Counted from the stretch's first letter, positions 12,941-22,194 are shown. The stretch is DNA of 64,000 nt from Azospirillum brasilense (GCF_003349955.1 NZ_QLKQ01000026.1:1-64000), one strand, 5' to 3'. The notes: generated from the letters alone by a model not told the origin. A program made the numbers and translations.

Positions 12941-12969
12941 TATATAGCCGCTCGATCCGGGGGCTGCAA
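12941..12969 (-). promoter_or_regulatory. sigma-70-type promoter of tRNA-Pro copy 2
   Basis: On the minus strand TTGCAG, a 17-base spacer and TATATA, placed as in copy 1. Confidence 0.75.
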
Positions 12970-13008
12970 CGTGAAAATCACCCCCGGCGGCGAAAAAGTT
13001 CCCGACGC

Positions 13009-14037
13009 TTAGAAATCGCGCTCGATCACGAAATCCAGAACCTCCAGCAGGGCGGCCTTCACCGGCGTGTCCGGGAACAGGCCCAGCGCGTCGCGCGCGA
13101 TGGAGCCGTAGTGGCGCGCGCGCTCCACGGTGTCCTTCAGCGCGTTGTGCCTGGCCATCAGCTCCTGGGCGCGCTCCAGGTCGCCCTCCTGCTGGTCCAG
13201 CTCCTCCATGGTGCGGCGCCAGAAGGCCCGCTCCTCGTCGTTGCCGCGGCGGAAGGCCAGAACGACCGGCAGGGTGATCTTGCCCTCGCGGAAGTCGTCG
13301 CCGACCGTCTTGCCCAGCTTCGCCTGGAAGGCCGAATAGTCCAGCACGTCGTCGACGAGCTGGAAGGCGATGCCCAGGTTCATGCCGTAGTCGTAGAGCG
13401 CCAGCTCCTCCGCCTGCGGGCGTTCGGCCACCACGGCGCCGACGCGGCAGGCGGCGGCGAACAGCTCCGCCGTCTTGGCCTTGATGACCTCCAGATAGGC
13501 CTGCTCGCTGGTCTCGGTGTCGTTGGTGGTGCGCAGCTGCAGCACCTCGCCCTCGGCGATCACCGCGGACGCCTTGGACAGGATGCGCAGCACGTCCAGC
13601 GACCCGACCTCCACCATCAGCTCGAAGCTGCGGGAGAACAGGAAGTCGCCGACCAGCACGCTGGCCTTGTTGCCGAACACCGCGTTGGCCGAGGCGAGGC
13701 CGCGGCGCAGGTCGCTCTCGTCCACGACGTCGTCGTGCAGCAGGGTGGCGGTGTGGATGAACTCCACCACCGCGGCCAGCATCTTGTGATCCTCGCCCTT
13801 GTAGCCGCACAGCTCGGCGGCGGCGAGGGTGAGGACGGGGCGCAGGCGCTTGCCGCCGGCGGCGATGAGATAGCCGGCAAGTTGCGGGATCATATCGACG
13901 GACGAATGCATCCGCTGGACGATGATCTCGTTCACCGCGCTCAGGTCATCGGCCACCAGGGCGGTCAGATCGTCGAGCGGGGTGGACTTCCGCCGTTTCG
14001 GCTCGAGGTTGGTCACGACCGCCAAGGTCGACTCCAA
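13009..14037 (-). CDS. ispB: long-chain polyprenyl diphosphate synthase (ubiquinone side chain)
   Basis: A 342-residue trans-polyprenyl synthase. The first aspartate-rich motif HDDVVDESD (Asp102, Asp103, Asp106) and the second, QLVDDVLDY (Asp229, Asp230, Asp233), bind Mg and the allylic substrate; GGKRLRP (61-67) binds isopentenyl diphosphate. It makes the quinone tail; octaprenyl versus decaprenyl cannot be told from sequence, though Azospirillum-type bacteria mostly use Q10. Divergent from the DUF2007/methyltransferase pair, as in many alphaproteobacteria. Confidence 0.92.
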   Translation of the reverse strand: MESTLAVVTNLEPKRRKSTPLDDLTALVADDLSAVNEIIVQRMHSSVDMIPQLAGYLIAAGGKRLRPVLTLAAAELCGYKGEDHKMLAAVVEFIHTATLLHDDVVDESDLRRGLASANAVFGNKASVLVGDFLFSRSFELMVEVGSLDVLRILSKASAVIAEGEVLQLRTTNDTETSEQAYLEVIKAKTAELFAAACRVGAVVAERPQAEELALYDYGMNLGIAFQLVDDVLDYSAFQAKLGKTVGDDFREGKITLPVVLAFRRGNDEERAFWRRTMEELDQQEGDLERAQELMARHNALKDTVERARHYGSIARDALGLFPDTPVKAALLEVLDFVIERDF

Positions 14038-14135
14038 TGATGATTGACGTGACGAATTCCGGCAGGGAGCATAACGGCATAGCCTCTTCGGTCAAGTCCG
14101 CAAGGCGAATAAGGGCACAGAACAGCCGGGATTTC

Positions 14136-14351
14136 ATGAAGGAACTGCTGCGCACCACCGATCCGGTCCGTCTGAGCTGGCTTCTCGCCCTGCTGGCCGA
14201 CGCGGGAATCGAGGGGATCGTGCTGGACACCCACACCAGCATCCTGGAGGGCTCCATCGGCGCCATCCCCCGCCGCCTGATGGTGGCCGAGGAGGATCAC
14301 GCCGCCGCCTGCCGCCTGCTGCGCGACGCCGGGGAGGAGCTGGGGGCGTGA
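14136..14351 (+). CDS. DUF2007 domain protein
   Basis: A 71-residue protein with the DUF2007 pattern: an N-terminal LLRTTDPVRLSWLLALLADAG helix and IPRRLMVAEEDHAAACRLL at the end. The molecular role of the family is unknown, although it is often called a putative signal transducer. The ATG at 14136 is used because the family begins at MKELLRTTD. Its stop overlaps the GTG start of the methyltransferase by four bases, implying translational coupling. Confidence 0.8.
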   Translation: MKELLRTTDPVRLSWLLALLADAGIEGIVLDTHTSILEGSIGAIPRRLMVAEEDHAAACRLLRDAGEELGA

Positions 14352-15097
14352 CGATGGAGAGCGACACGGCGTTCGACACGCTTCTCGGCGGGCGCGTCCG
14401 CCTGCACCAGCCGCAGGCCGGCTACCGCGCCGCCATCGACCCGGTGCTGCTCGCCGCCGTCACCGCCGCCGCAGCGGGGGAGCGGGTGCTGGACGTCGGC
14501 ACCGGCACCGGGGCGGCGGCGCTGTGCCTCGCCGCCCGGGTGCCGGGGGTGACGGTCGTCGGGCTGGAGAAGCGGGCGGAGGCGGCGGACTTCGCCCGGC
14601 GCAACGCCGCCCTCAACGGGCTGGAAAGCCGGGTGATCGTCCGTGAGGGCGACCTGCTGGCCCCGCCGCCGGAGCTGGTGCCGGGGAGCTTCGACCGGGT
14701 GATGATGAATCCTCCCTATCTGCGCGCCGGGGCGGCCAGCCTGCCGCCCGACCCCTGGAAGGCCGCCGCCAATGTGGAAGGGGAGGCGGGGCTGGCCGAC
14801 TGGGTGCGCTTCGCCGCCACGATGATGAAGCCGCGCGGCACGCTGACCATGGTCCATCGGGCCGACCGGGTGGACGAGATCCTGGCCGCCCTGCACGGCG
14901 CCCGATTCGGCTCCCTGACCCTCGTCCCGCTTTGGCCGAAGGCGGGGGAGGAGGCGCGGCGCCTCCTGCTGGCGGCGCAGAAGGGGGGGCGTTCGCCGGC
15001 GCGATTCACCGCCGGGCTGGTGCTGCACGGCCCCGACGGTGCCTACAGCGCGCAGGCGCAGAGGATTCTGCGCGACATGGACCCGCTGATCGCTTAA
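14348..15097 (+). CDS. TrmN6-like tRNA adenine-N6 methyltransferase
   Basis: 249 residues. The SAM-binding motif is VLDVGTGTGAAALCLA, and the adenine-N6 signature NPPY is in MMNPPYLRAG. The family (YfiC/TrmN6) methylates A37 of tRNA1(Val) in E. coli, so tRNA modification is the likely job. The GTG at 14348 overlaps the DUF2007 stop; an ATG six bases on (14354) is an alternative start. Confidence 0.85.
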   Translation: MTMESDTAFDTLLGGRVRLHQPQAGYRAAIDPVLLAAVTAAAAGERVLDVGTGTGAAALCLAARVPGVTVVGLEKRAEAADFARRNAALNGLESRVIVREGDLLAPPPELVPGSFDRVMMNPPYLRAGAASLPPDPWKAAANVEGEAGLADWVRFAATMMKPRGTLTMVHRADRVDEILAALHGARFGSLTLVPLWPKAGEEARRLLLAAQKGGRSPARFTAGLVLHGPDGAYSAQAQRILRDMDPLIA

Positions 15098-15142
15098 GCC
15101 GGTTCTTTCAATCCAGCCTCAGCGGCACCATTTCAACCGGCG

Positions 15143-16021
15143 ATGAACATGACGAAGCTGCTCGCCAAACTCCCGTTCGGCCCCTGGCGCGACGCCGGGC
15201 CGATCGTGTCCGTCCTCCGCCTGTCCGGTGTCATCGGTCAGGCCGGAGCCTTCCGCCAGGGCCTGACCATGTCCAGCATGGCCGGGCTGATCGAACGCGC
15301 CTTCGCGCCGAAGGGTCAGGCGGCGGTGGCGCTGGTCGTCAACTCGCCGGGCGGATCGCCCGTGCAGTCGGCGCTGATCGCCAAGCGCATCCGCGACCTC
15401 GCCACCGAGAAGAAGGTGCCGGTCTTCGCCTTCTGCGAGGACGCGGCGGCATCCGGCGGCTATTGGCTGGCCTGCGCGGCGGACGAGATCTGGGCGGACG
15501 AGAGCAGCATCCTGGGCTCCATCGGCGTGGTGTCCGCCGGCTTCGGTGCGCACGAATTCATCGAGCGCTACGGCATCGAGCGGCGGCTCTACACCGCGGG
15601 CGACAAGAAGGTGATCCTCGACCCCTTCTCGCCGGAGCGGGAGGACGGGGTGGCCCATCTGAAGGCGATCCAGGCGGAGATCCACGACGCGTTCAAGGCC
15701 ATGGTGCGCGACCGCCGCGGCGCCCGCCTGTCCGGGGCGGAGGAGGAGCTGTTCTCCGGTGCCTTCTGGGCGGGGCGGCGGTCGCTGGAACTGGGGCTGA
15801 TCGACGGCATCGGCGACCTGCGCAGCGTGCTGCGCGGCCGCTTCGGCGAGAAGGTCCGGCTGCGCGTGGTGCAGGAGGACCGGCGCTGGTTCCGCCGCAT
15901 GGGCTTCCGCGTGGACGCGCCGGTGGGCACGGGCGCGCTGGACCGTCTTGCGGCGGACCTCCCCGCGGCGGCTCTGTCCGCCGTCGAGGAACGCGCGCTG
16001 TGGTCGCGCTACGGCCTCTGA
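15143..16021 (+). CDS. S49-family (SppA/SohB) serine peptidase
   Basis: A 292-residue ClpP-fold peptidase. The nucleophile Ser104 lies in AAASGGYWLACAAD and the general base Lys156 in the TAGDKKVILDPF segment. SNSPGG-like VVNSPGGSPVQS is also present. It is close to the minimal SohB/short SppA length and has no clear N-terminal membrane helix. It may degrade cleaved signal peptides or membrane-associated peptides. It follows the methyltransferase by 45 bases. Confidence 0.87.
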   Translation: MNMTKLLAKLPFGPWRDAGPIVSVLRLSGVIGQAGAFRQGLTMSSMAGLIERAFAPKGQAAVALVVNSPGGSPVQSALIAKRIRDLATEKKVPVFAFCEDAAASGGYWLACAADEIWADESSILGSIGVVSAGFGAHEFIERYGIERRLYTAGDKKVILDPFSPEREDGVAHLKAIQAEIHDAFKAMVRDRRGARLSGAEEELFSGAFWAGRRSLELGLIDGIGDLRSVLRGRFGEKVRLRVVQEDRRWFRRMGFRVDAPVGTGALDRLAADLPAAALSAVEERALWSRYGL

Positions 16022-16049
16022 GTTTTTTCGGTTTGTGGTCGCCGTGAGG

Positions 16050-16149
16050 CCCCCACCCTGACCCTCCCCCGCTGCGCAGGGGAGGGGATTGAGGGCGTGT
16101 GGCGGAGTTCCCTCCCCTGCGATAGCGGGGGAGGGCTAGGGTGGGGGCC
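16050..16149. repeat. GC-rich intergenic palindrome, family A copy 3
   Basis: Outer CCCCCACCCTGACCCTCCC and complementary GGGCTAGGGTGGGGG arms enclose inner CCCTCCCCCGCTGCGCAGGG and CCCTCCCCTGCGATAGCGGG cores. It shares its outer and inner sequences with copy 4 at 19990-20095. Confidence 0.8.
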
Positions 16150-16190
16150 CTGTGCGAGGGCTTATGCCCCGTTGAAAATATCCCAAACTC

Positions 16191-16418
16191 TCACTGGGTG
16201 ACTTCGCGCAGGCGTTCGGACGGGGGCGGGACCGGCGCGCCGGTGCGGCGGGCGTTCTCGATCCAGGCGGCGATGGCGTCGAGCGCCGCCGTGCTGGCGT
16301 CGGCGGGGGTGGCGCCGCCCGCGGTGCAGCCCGGCAGGTCGGGCACCTCGGCCACATAGCCGACACCCTGTTCCGGGGGCAGGGGGCGGACGATGACCGG
16401 ATAGGCGCTGGCGTTCAT
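16191..16418 (-). CDS. HicB-family protein without an adjacent hicA
   Basis: A 75-residue HicB-like partial RNase H fold: YPVIVRPLPPEQGVGYVAEVPDLPGCTAGGATPADA followed by a helix (ALDAIAAWIENARRTG). It lacks the C-terminal DNA-binding tail of longer HicB antitoxins. No HicA toxin (small double-stranded-RNA-binding fold with a catalytic His) is visible on either side, so it may be an orphan antitoxin or a stand-alone HicB-fold protein. AGGAG precedes the start. Confidence 0.8.
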   Translation of the reverse strand: MNASAYPVIVRPLPPEQGVGYVAEVPDLPGCTAGGATPADASTAALDAIAAWIENARRTGAPVPPPSERLREVTQ

Positions 16419-16611
16419 GACGTTGCGTCTCCTCTGCGCACGGTTTTCATCCATTAGGTGCCGCTTCCGCTGCGGACGACAAGGATTCTTTGTGCTGGAC
16501 GGGCGCTTCTTTCGATGTTCGATCCATTTTCGTTGCTTCAACCGTTCGGGGTGCGCTTGGGGTGAAGGCCGCTCTTGACCGGGCGGCCCCGCACCCCCTA
16601 ATCCTCCTCCC

Positions 16612-16881
16612 ATGTTCAGTCTCTCCAAGATCCTGTTCCTGGTCCTGGTGATCGGCGCCGTGTGGTTCGGCTGGCGCTGGTACAACCGTGTCGGCGCGGT
16701 CGGCCGGGAGCGCCTGCGCGAGCGGGAACGTCGCGGTTCCGGAAAGCCCACCCCCACCAGCGGCGGCGGGCAGGCCCAGGTGGCCGCCGAGGACATGGAG
16801 AAGTGCCCGGAATGCGGCGCCTACGTCGCCCCGCGCTCCGCCGTGGCCTGCGGCCGGCCGGTCTGCCCCTACGGCCGCTGA
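16612..16881 (+). CDS. small membrane protein with C-terminal zinc-ribbon-like cysteines
   Basis: 89 residues: one N-terminal membrane span (about 5-22, ILFLVLVIGAVWFGWRWY), a basic linker, and a C-terminal cysteine cluster (CPECGAYVAPRSAVACGRPVCPYG) able to bind zinc. Function unknown. It lies just upstream of glyQ with about 90 bases between. Confidence 0.72.
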   Translation: MFSLSKILFLVLVIGAVWFGWRWYNRVGAVGRERLRERERRGSGKPTPTSGGGQAQVAAEDMEKCPECGAYVAPRSAVACGRPVCPYGR

Positions 16882-16903
16882 ACCTGTAACCCTTGGCGGG
16901 CGC

Positions 16904-16932
16904 TTGATTCCGGGGATACCGCCGCGTATCGT
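16904..16932 (+). promoter_or_regulatory. sigma-70-type promoter of glyQ-glyS
   Basis: TTGATT at 16904, a 17-base spacer and TATCGT at 16927, ending 38 bases before the glyQ start. Confidence 0.55.
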
Positions 16933-16970
16933 GCGGCGCGTTTTTCCACACCAATCATAAGTGACCGCCG

Positions 16971-17873
16971 ATGGCCTCCCCGAGCGGGTCTTCCCAAGAC
17001 AGCCGCGGCCTGTCCTTTCAGGCCCTGATCCTCAAGCTCCACCAGTTCTGGTCGGAGCAGGGCTGTGTGATCCTCCAGCCCTACGACATGGAGGTGGGTG
17101 CGGGCACCTTCCACCCGGCGACGACGCTGCGCGCGCTTGGCCCGCAGCCGTGGAAGGCGGCCTATGTGCAGCCCTCGCGCCGCCCGAAGGATGGCCGCTA
17201 CGGCGAGAATCCGAACCGGCTCCAGCACTACTACCAGTATCAGGTGATCCTGAAGCCCTCGCCGGCCAACCCGCAGGAGCTGTACCTGGAAAGCCTGAAG
17301 GTGCTGGGCATCGACCCGTCGCTGCACGACATCCGATTCGTCGAGGACGACTGGGAAAGCCCGACGCTGGGCGCCTGGGGCCTCGGCTGGGAAGTCTGGT
17401 GCGACGGCATGGAGGTCACCCAGTACACCTACTTCCAGCAGGTCGGTGGCATCGAGTGCGACCCGGTCGCGGTCGAGCTGACCTACGGGCTGGAGCGTCT
17501 GGCCATGTATGTGCAGGGCGTGGAGAACGTCTACGACCTGGACTTCAACGGCGCCCAGAATGAAAAGGATCGCGTGAAGTACGGCGACGTGTTCAAGCGC
17601 GCCGAGGTCGAGTATTCGGCCCACAACTTCGAGCACGCCAACACCGACATGCTGCTCCAGCATTTCAAGGACGCCGAGGCGGAGTGCCAGTCGCTGATCG
17701 CCAAGGGCGTCGCGCTGCCGGCCTACGACCAGTGCATCAAGGCGTCGCACCTCTTCAACCTGCTGGACGCGCGCGGCGTCATCAGCGTCGTGGAGCGCGC
17801 CGCCTACATCGGCCGCGTGCGCGCGCTGGCGAAAGCCTGCTGCGAGGCGTGGACCGCCGGGGGGGCCAAGTAA
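16971..17873 (+). CDS. glyQ: glycine--tRNA ligase alpha subunit
   Basis: 300 residues, the usual length for bacterial GlyQ. It has the class II catalytic core with [36 protein letters not shown] and the motif 2/3 regions around [10 protein letters not shown] and [22 protein letters not shown]. With the beta subunit encoded four bases downstream it forms the heterotetrameric enzyme charging tRNA-Gly. The ATG at 16971 directly follows the predicted promoter region. Confidence 0.97.
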   Translation: MASPSGSSQDSRGLSFQALILKLHQFWSEQGCVILQPYDMEVGAGTFHPATTLRALGPQPWKAAYVQPSRRPKDGRYGENPNRLQHYYQYQVILKPSPANPQELYLESLKVLGIDPSLHDIRFVEDDWESPTLGAWGLGWEVWCDGMEVTQYTYFQQVGGIECDPVAVELTYGLERLAMYVQGVENVYDLDFNGAQNEKDRVKYGDVFKRAEVEYSAHNFEHANTDMLLQHFKDAEAECQSLIAKGVALPAYDQCIKASHLFNLLDARGVISVVERAAYIGRVRALAKACCEAWTAGGAK

Positions 17874-17877
17874 GATC

Positions 17878-19965
17878 ATGCCCGAACTACTGATCGAATT
17901 CTTTTCCGAGGAAATCCCGGCCCGCATGCAGGCGCGCGCGGCGGACGACCTCAAGCGTCTGGTCACCGAGAAGCTGGCCGCCAACGGCCTGACCTTCGCG
18001 TCGGTCGAGGCCCATTCCACCCCCCGCCGCCTCGCGCTGGTGATCGACGGCCTGGCCGAGCGCACCGCCGACGTCCGCGAGGAGAAGAAGGGGCCGCGCG
18101 TCGGCTCGCCCGAGCAGGCGGTCGCCGGCTTCCTGAAGTCCGCCGGCCTGACCAGCCTCGACCAGTGCGAGCAGCGCGACACCGGCAAGGGCGTCTTCTA
18201 CTTCGCCGTGGCGGAGAAGAAGGGCCGCGCCACCGCCGAGGTGCTGGCCGAGATCACTCCGGCGGTCATGGGCGACTTCCCCTGGCCGAAGTCGATGCGC
18301 TGGGGCACCGGCACGGTGCGCTGGGTGCGCCCGCTGCACTCGATCATCGCGCTGTTCGGCGGCGCGGTGCTGGAGGGCTCGTTCGACCTGGGCGGCGCGC
18401 AGGGCAAGCTGGTGTTCGGCAACAGCACCCGCGGCCACCGCTTCCTGTCGCCGGACGCTTTCACGGTCACGAATTTCGCCGACTACAAGGCCAAGCTGCG
18501 CGACGCCCACGTCGTGCTCGACCGCGCCGAGCGCAAGGCCAAGATCAAGGCCGACGCCGAGGCGCTGGCCGCGCAGGAGGGCCTGACCCTCTCCCCCGAC
18601 GACGGGCTTCTGGAGGAGGTCGCCGGCCTCGTCGAATGGCCGGTCGCCCTGGTCGGCACCATCGACGAGCAGTTCATGGACGTGCCGTCGGAGGTTCTCA
18701 TCACCTCCATGCGCACGCACCAGAAGTATTTCGCCCTGCTGGACAAGGCCGGCAAGATGGCGCCGCGCTTCGTCGTGGTCGCCAACACGGTGACGGCGGA
18801 CGGCGGCCGGGCCATCGTCGCCGGCAACGAGCGCGTTCTGCGCGCCCGTCTGTCTGACGCCAAGTTCTTCTGGGACCAGGACCGCAAGACCAAGCTGGAA
18901 GACCGTGTGTCCAAGCTGGGCGCCATCACCTTCCACGCCAAGCTCGGCACGGTGGCGGAGAAGGTCACGCGCGTCCAGGTGCTGGCCGCCGAGATCGCCC
19001 GCTCCATCGGCGCCGACGCGGACGCCGCGACCCGCGCCGCCCTGCTGTCCAAGGCGGACCTCGTGACCGAAGTGGTCGGCGAGTTCCCCGAGGTCCAGGG
19101 CATCATGGGCCGCTACTACGCTCTGGGCGAAGGCGAGAACCCGGCGGTGGCCGAGGCCATTGCCGAGCATTACAAGCCGCTCGGGCCGTCGGATTCCTGC
19201 CCGACGGCGCCGGTGTCGGTCGCCGTGGCGCTGGCCGACAAGCTCGACACGCTGGTCGGCTTCTTCGCCATCGACGAGAAGCCCACGGGCTCCAAGGACC
19301 CCTACGCGCTGCGCCGCGCCGCGCTGGGCATCATCCGGCTGATCCTGGAGAACGGGCTGCGGCTGAACCTGACGCAGCTCTTCAAGGCCGCGCATGGCGC
19401 CTACACGGTCGGCGGTTTCGCCGCTGCCGACGGCGTCGCCACCGACCTGATGGCCTTCTTCGCCGACCGCCTGAAGGTCACGCTGCGCGACCAGGGCGTG
19501 CGGCATGATCTGGTGGACGCGGTGTTCGCGCTGGGCGGCGAGGACGATCTCGTCCGCCTGCTGGCCCGCGTGAAGGCGCTCCAGACCTTCGTAGGGTCGG
19601 AGGAGGGGGCGAACCTGATCGCCGCCTACAAGCGCGCCAGCAACATCGTCCGCATCGAGGAGAAGAAGGACGGCAAGGCCTACGACCAGCCGGTCGATCC
19701 GGCCCTGCTGACCTTGGCGGAGGAAAAGGACCTCTACGGCGCCCTGTCCGGTGCCGGCGAGACGGCCCGGCCGCTGCTGGCGAAGGAGGACTTCACCGGC
19801 ACCATGGCGGCGCTGGCCCGCCTGCGCGGCCCGGTGGACGCTTTCTTCGACAAGGTGACGGTGAACGCCGAGCAGGCCGACCTGCGCGCCAACCGCCTGC
19901 GGCTGCTCAGCCAGATCCGGGCGACGCTGAACGCGGTGGCGGACTTCTCGCGCATCGAGGGTTGA
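17878..19965 (+). CDS. glyS: glycine--tRNA ligase beta subunit
   Basis: 695 residues, standard for GlyS. It begins [18 protein letters not shown] and contains the HD-like domain and a C-terminal anticodon-binding DALR-type region. It binds tRNA-Gly and partners with GlyQ. The four-base gap after glyQ implies co-translation. Confidence 0.97.
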   Translation: MPELLIEFFSEEIPARMQARAADDLKRLVTEKLAANGLTFASVEAHSTPRRLALVIDGLAERTADVREEKKGPRVGSPEQAVAGFLKSAGLTSLDQCEQRDTGKGVFYFAVAEKKGRATAEVLAEITPAVMGDFPWPKSMRWGTGTVRWVRPLHSIIALFGGAVLEGSFDLGGAQGKLVFGNSTRGHRFLSPDAFTVTNFADYKAKLRDAHVVLDRAERKAKIKADAEALAAQEGLTLSPDDGLLEEVAGLVEWPVALVGTIDEQFMDVPSEVLITSMRTHQKYFALLDKAGKMAPRFVVVANTVTADGGRAIVAGNERVLRARLSDAKFFWDQDRKTKLEDRVSKLGAITFHAKLGTVAEKVTRVQVLAAEIARSIGADADAATRAALLSKADLVTEVVGEFPEVQGIMGRYYALGEGENPAVAEAIAEHYKPLGPSDSCPTAPVSVAVALADKLDTLVGFFAIDEKPTGSKDPYALRRAALGIIRLILENGLRLNLTQLFKAAHGAYTVGGFAAADGVATDLMAFFADRLKVTLRDQGVRHDLVDAVFALGGEDDLVRLLARVKALQTFVGSEEGANLIAAYKRASNIVRIEEKKDGKAYDQPVDPALLTLAEEKDLYGALSGAGETARPLLAKEDFTGTMAALARLRGPVDAFFDKVTVNAEQADLRANRLRLLSQIRATLNAVADFSRIEG

Positions 19966-19989
19966 TGGGGCAGGGGGTGCCGTCGCGGT

Positions 19990-20095
19990 GCCCCCACCCT
20001 CCCACGCTTGCGCGTGGGTCCCTCCCTCCCCCGCTGCGCAGGGGAGGGCCAAGTTCCCCTCCCCTGCGCAGCGGGGGAGGGTCAGGGTGGGGGCC
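19990..20095. repeat. GC-rich intergenic palindrome, family A copy 4
   Basis: Outer CCCCCACCCTCCC and GGGTCAGGGTGGGGG arms enclose CCCTCCCCCGCTGCGCAGGG and CCTCCCCTGCGCAGCGGGGG. It sits between the convergent glyS and leuA genes and is nearly identical in its core to copy 3. Confidence 0.82.
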
Positions 20096-20121
20096 CGTCT
20101 CGGACACTCCCCACCACCCCA

Positions 20122-20155
20122 ACAAAAAAGGGGCGCCCCACCGGGCGCCCCTTTC
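20122..20155 (-). terminator. terminator of leuA
   Basis: On the minus strand AAAGGGGCGCCC pairs with GGGCGCCCCTTT and is followed by TTTTTTGTT. The stem is symmetric and could also stop glyS transcription. Confidence 0.85.
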
Positions 20156-20174
20156 TCATGTCCCCAAGCTCCCC

Positions 20175-21872
20175 TTACCGCGAGGCGCGGTTGGCGGCGC
20201 TGACCAAGGCGCGCAGCGAGGCGGTCACGATGTCCGCGTCCATGCCGACGCCGAACAGGGTGCGCTCGTCGTTGGTCTTCACCTCGACATAGGCGCAGGC
20301 CTGGGCATCCTCACCCTCGCCGACGGCGTGCTCGCGGTAGTCCACCACATGCAGGTCGATGCCCGCACCCTGGCGCAGCGCGTCCAGGAAGGCGTCGATC
20401 GGACCCTTGCCCGAGCCCTTCAGCGTGCTGACCACGCCGTCGCGCGACACCACCACGTTCAGCACGCGGGCGCCGGAGTTCGGGCCGCGCGGCTCGGTCG
20501 AATGCTCGATCAGGGCCAGCGGGGCGTCGATGTCCAGATACTCCGCCTTGAAGGCGTTGTGGATGTCGGCGGGGGCCAGCTCCTTGCCGGTCTCGTCGGC
20601 GATGCGCTGCACCGTCTTGGAGAACTCGATCTGCAGGCGGCGCGGGATCTGGATGCCGTAATCCTTCTCCAGCACATAGGCGATGCCGCCCTTGCCCGAC
20701 TGGCTGTTGATGCGGATCACCGCCTCGTAGCTGCGGCCCAGGTCCTGCGGGTCGATGGGCAGGTACGGAACCTCCCAGGTCCCGTGGTTGGACTTGGCCA
20801 GCGCCTTCAGCCCCTTGTTGATGGCGTCCTGGTGCGAGCCGGAGAAGGCCGTGAAGACCAGCTCGCCGGCGTAGGGGTGGCGCGGATGGACGGGCAGCTG
20901 CGTGCAGTATTCGGCGACGCGGACGATCTCGTTGATGTCGTCGATGCGCAGCTCCGGATCGACGCCCTGGGTCAGCAGGTTCAACGCCAGCGTGATCACG
21001 TCCACGTTGCCGGTGCGCTCGCCGTTGCCGAACAGGGTGCCTTCCACGCGGTCGGCGCCGGCCAGCATGCCCAGCTCCGCCGCCGCGACGCCGGTGCCCC
21101 GATCGTTGTGCGGGTGCAGGGAGATGACCGCCGCGTCGCGGTTCTTCATGTTGCGGCAGAACCACTCGATCTGGTCGGCGTGGATGTTCGGGGTGGACAT
21201 CTCCACCGTCGCCGGCAGGTTCAGGATGACCTTGTTGCCGGCGTCGGCGCCCCAGGTCTCCATCACCGCTTCACAGATCTCCAGGGCGAATTCCAGCTCG
21301 GTCCCGGTGAAGCTCTCCGGCGAGTACTGCAGGACGATCTCGGTCTCTGGATGCTCGGCGGCCAGCTGCTTGATCAGCTTGGTGCCGGCGACGGCGATGT
21401 CGACGATGCCCTGGCGGTCCAGCCCGAAGACGACGCGGCGCTGCAGCTCCGAGGTCGAGTTGTACAGGTGGACGATGGCGCGCTCGGCGCCCTTGATGCC
21501 CTCGAAGGTGCGGCGGATCAGCTCCTCACGGGCCTGGGTCAGGACCTGGATGGTCACGCCGTCGGGAATCTTGCCGCCCTCGATGATCTCGCGGCAGAAG
21601 TCGAAATCGGTCTGCGAGGCGGCGGGGAAGCCGATCTCGATCTCCTTGAAGCCCATCTTCAGCAGCGCGTCGAACATCGCGCGCTTGCGGTCCGGACCCA
21701 TCGGCTCGATCAGCGCCTGGTTGCCGTCGCGCAGGTCCACCGAGCACCAGACCGGCGCCTTCTCGATGGTCCGGTTCGGCCACTGGCGGTCGGTCAGCTT
21801 CACCGGGGCGAAGGGGACGTACTTCTCATGCTTGGCAGACGTGGCGGCGGCGGGGGTGGCGATGTGGTTCAT
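20175..21872 (-). CDS. leuA: 2-isopropylmalate synthase
   Basis: A 565-residue class II LeuA. The TIM barrel has DLRDGNQALIEPM with the metal-binding Asp, and SLHPHNDRGTGVAA with metal ligands. The C-terminal LeuA dimer domain is the leucine-feedback region. It condenses acetyl-CoA with 2-oxoisovalerate, committing carbon to leucine. It is preceded by a roughly 315-base leader with a Leu-rich peptide, so transcription attenuation on leucine is likely. Confidence 0.96.
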   Translation of the reverse strand: MNHIATPAAATSAKHEKYVPFAPVKLTDRQWPNRTIEKAPVWCSVDLRDGNQALIEPMGPDRKRAMFDALLKMGFKEIEIGFPAASQTDFDFCREIIEGGKIPDGVTIQVLTQAREELIRRTFEGIKGAERAIVHLYNSTSELQRRVVFGLDRQGIVDIAVAGTKLIKQLAAEHPETEIVLQYSPESFTGTELEFALEICEAVMETWGADAGNKVILNLPATVEMSTPNIHADQIEWFCRNMKNRDAAVISLHPHNDRGTGVAAAELGMLAGADRVEGTLFGNGERTGNVDVITLALNLLTQGVDPELRIDDINEIVRVAEYCTQLPVHPRHPYAGELVFTAFSGSHQDAINKGLKALAKSNHGTWEVPYLPIDPQDLGRSYEAVIRINSQSGKGGIAYVLEKDYGIQIPRRLQIEFSKTVQRIADETGKELAPADIHNAFKAEYLDIDAPLALIEHSTEPRGPNSGARVLNVVVSRDGVVSTLKGSGKGPIDAFLDALRQGAGIDLHVVDYREHAVGEGEDAQACAYVEVKTNDERTLFGVGMDADIVTASLRALVSAANRASR

Positions 21873-21950
21873 GACGCTTCGTGATCCCTTGGGAGCCCCG
21901 GTTTGTGCGGCGGGGCGTTGTCTCGTGTCGTGTGGGGACCGGCGGGACTA

Positions 21951-21983
21951 CGGTCGCCGAGCTGCCGGGCGGCTCAGCGACCG
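21951..21983 (-). promoter_or_regulatory. hairpin in the leuA leader, close to the start codon
   Basis: CGGTCGC-GAGC pairs with GCTC-GCGACCG with one mismatch, about 80 bases before the leuA ATG. No T-run follows, so it is not a classic terminator. It might be the late element of the attenuator or affect translation. Confidence 0.45.
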
Positions 21984-22107
21984 TTCCTAAGTCGCAGCCC
22001 CGGCCCCAGCCGGGAGACACGTTTCGCCCCGCAAGGGCGCGTGCCGAATGGACGCGTGCAATGGGTGCTCATGGGAAAACAGACACTTCGACCAGGGAAC
22101 AGGGCGG

Positions 22108-22169
22108 ACGAACGCAGACGACCCGGACGCTTAAAGCGCCGGGGTGATAAGTCGCAGAAGGGCGTTCGT
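22108..22169 (-). promoter_or_regulatory. nested stem-loop across the leucine leader peptide
   Basis: ACGAACGC (within the peptide codons) can pair with GCGTTCGT beyond its stop. Inside this, CCGG-CGCT pairs with AGCG-CCGG around the stop codon. A ribosome stalled at the Leu codons would block this fold, the usual logic of attenuation. Confidence 0.55.
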
Positions 22170-22187
22170 GTGGTCGATGCGAGTCAT
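22131..22187 (-). CDS. leuL: leucine-rich leader peptide of leuA
   Basis: An 18-residue ORF, MTRIDHTNALLRLITPAL, with four leucines (residues 10, 11, 13, 18) and two isoleucines. Three of the four Leu codons are CTT, a codon little used in GC-rich genomes, as expected for regulatory codons sensitive to charged tRNA-Leu. The predicted transcription start falls at or one base before the ATG, so translation may be leaderless, as reported for trpL in Sinorhizobium. It is followed by pairing segments that could switch fold. No T-rich terminator was found, so the read-out is unclear. Confidence 0.7.
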   Translation of the reverse strand: MTRIDHTNALLRLITPAL

Positions 22188-22194
22188 GGGCGAC

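Larger units (their letters stand above)
12473..12969. repeat. tandem duplication of a promoter-tRNA-Pro-terminator unit
   Basis: Two direct copies with a period of 297-298 bases. The tRNAs are identical and the terminator stems nearly identical, while the spacers have drifted. This indicates an older tandem gene duplication under selection on the tRNA and its signals. Confidence 0.85.

Noticed and set aside
12446-12947. Frames across the tRNA-Pro genes reading GERGFEPPAPASRKQCSTRLS and similar
   Set aside because: This is a well-known false protein produced by translating the antisense of tRNA genes; both copies coincide exactly with the tRNAs.
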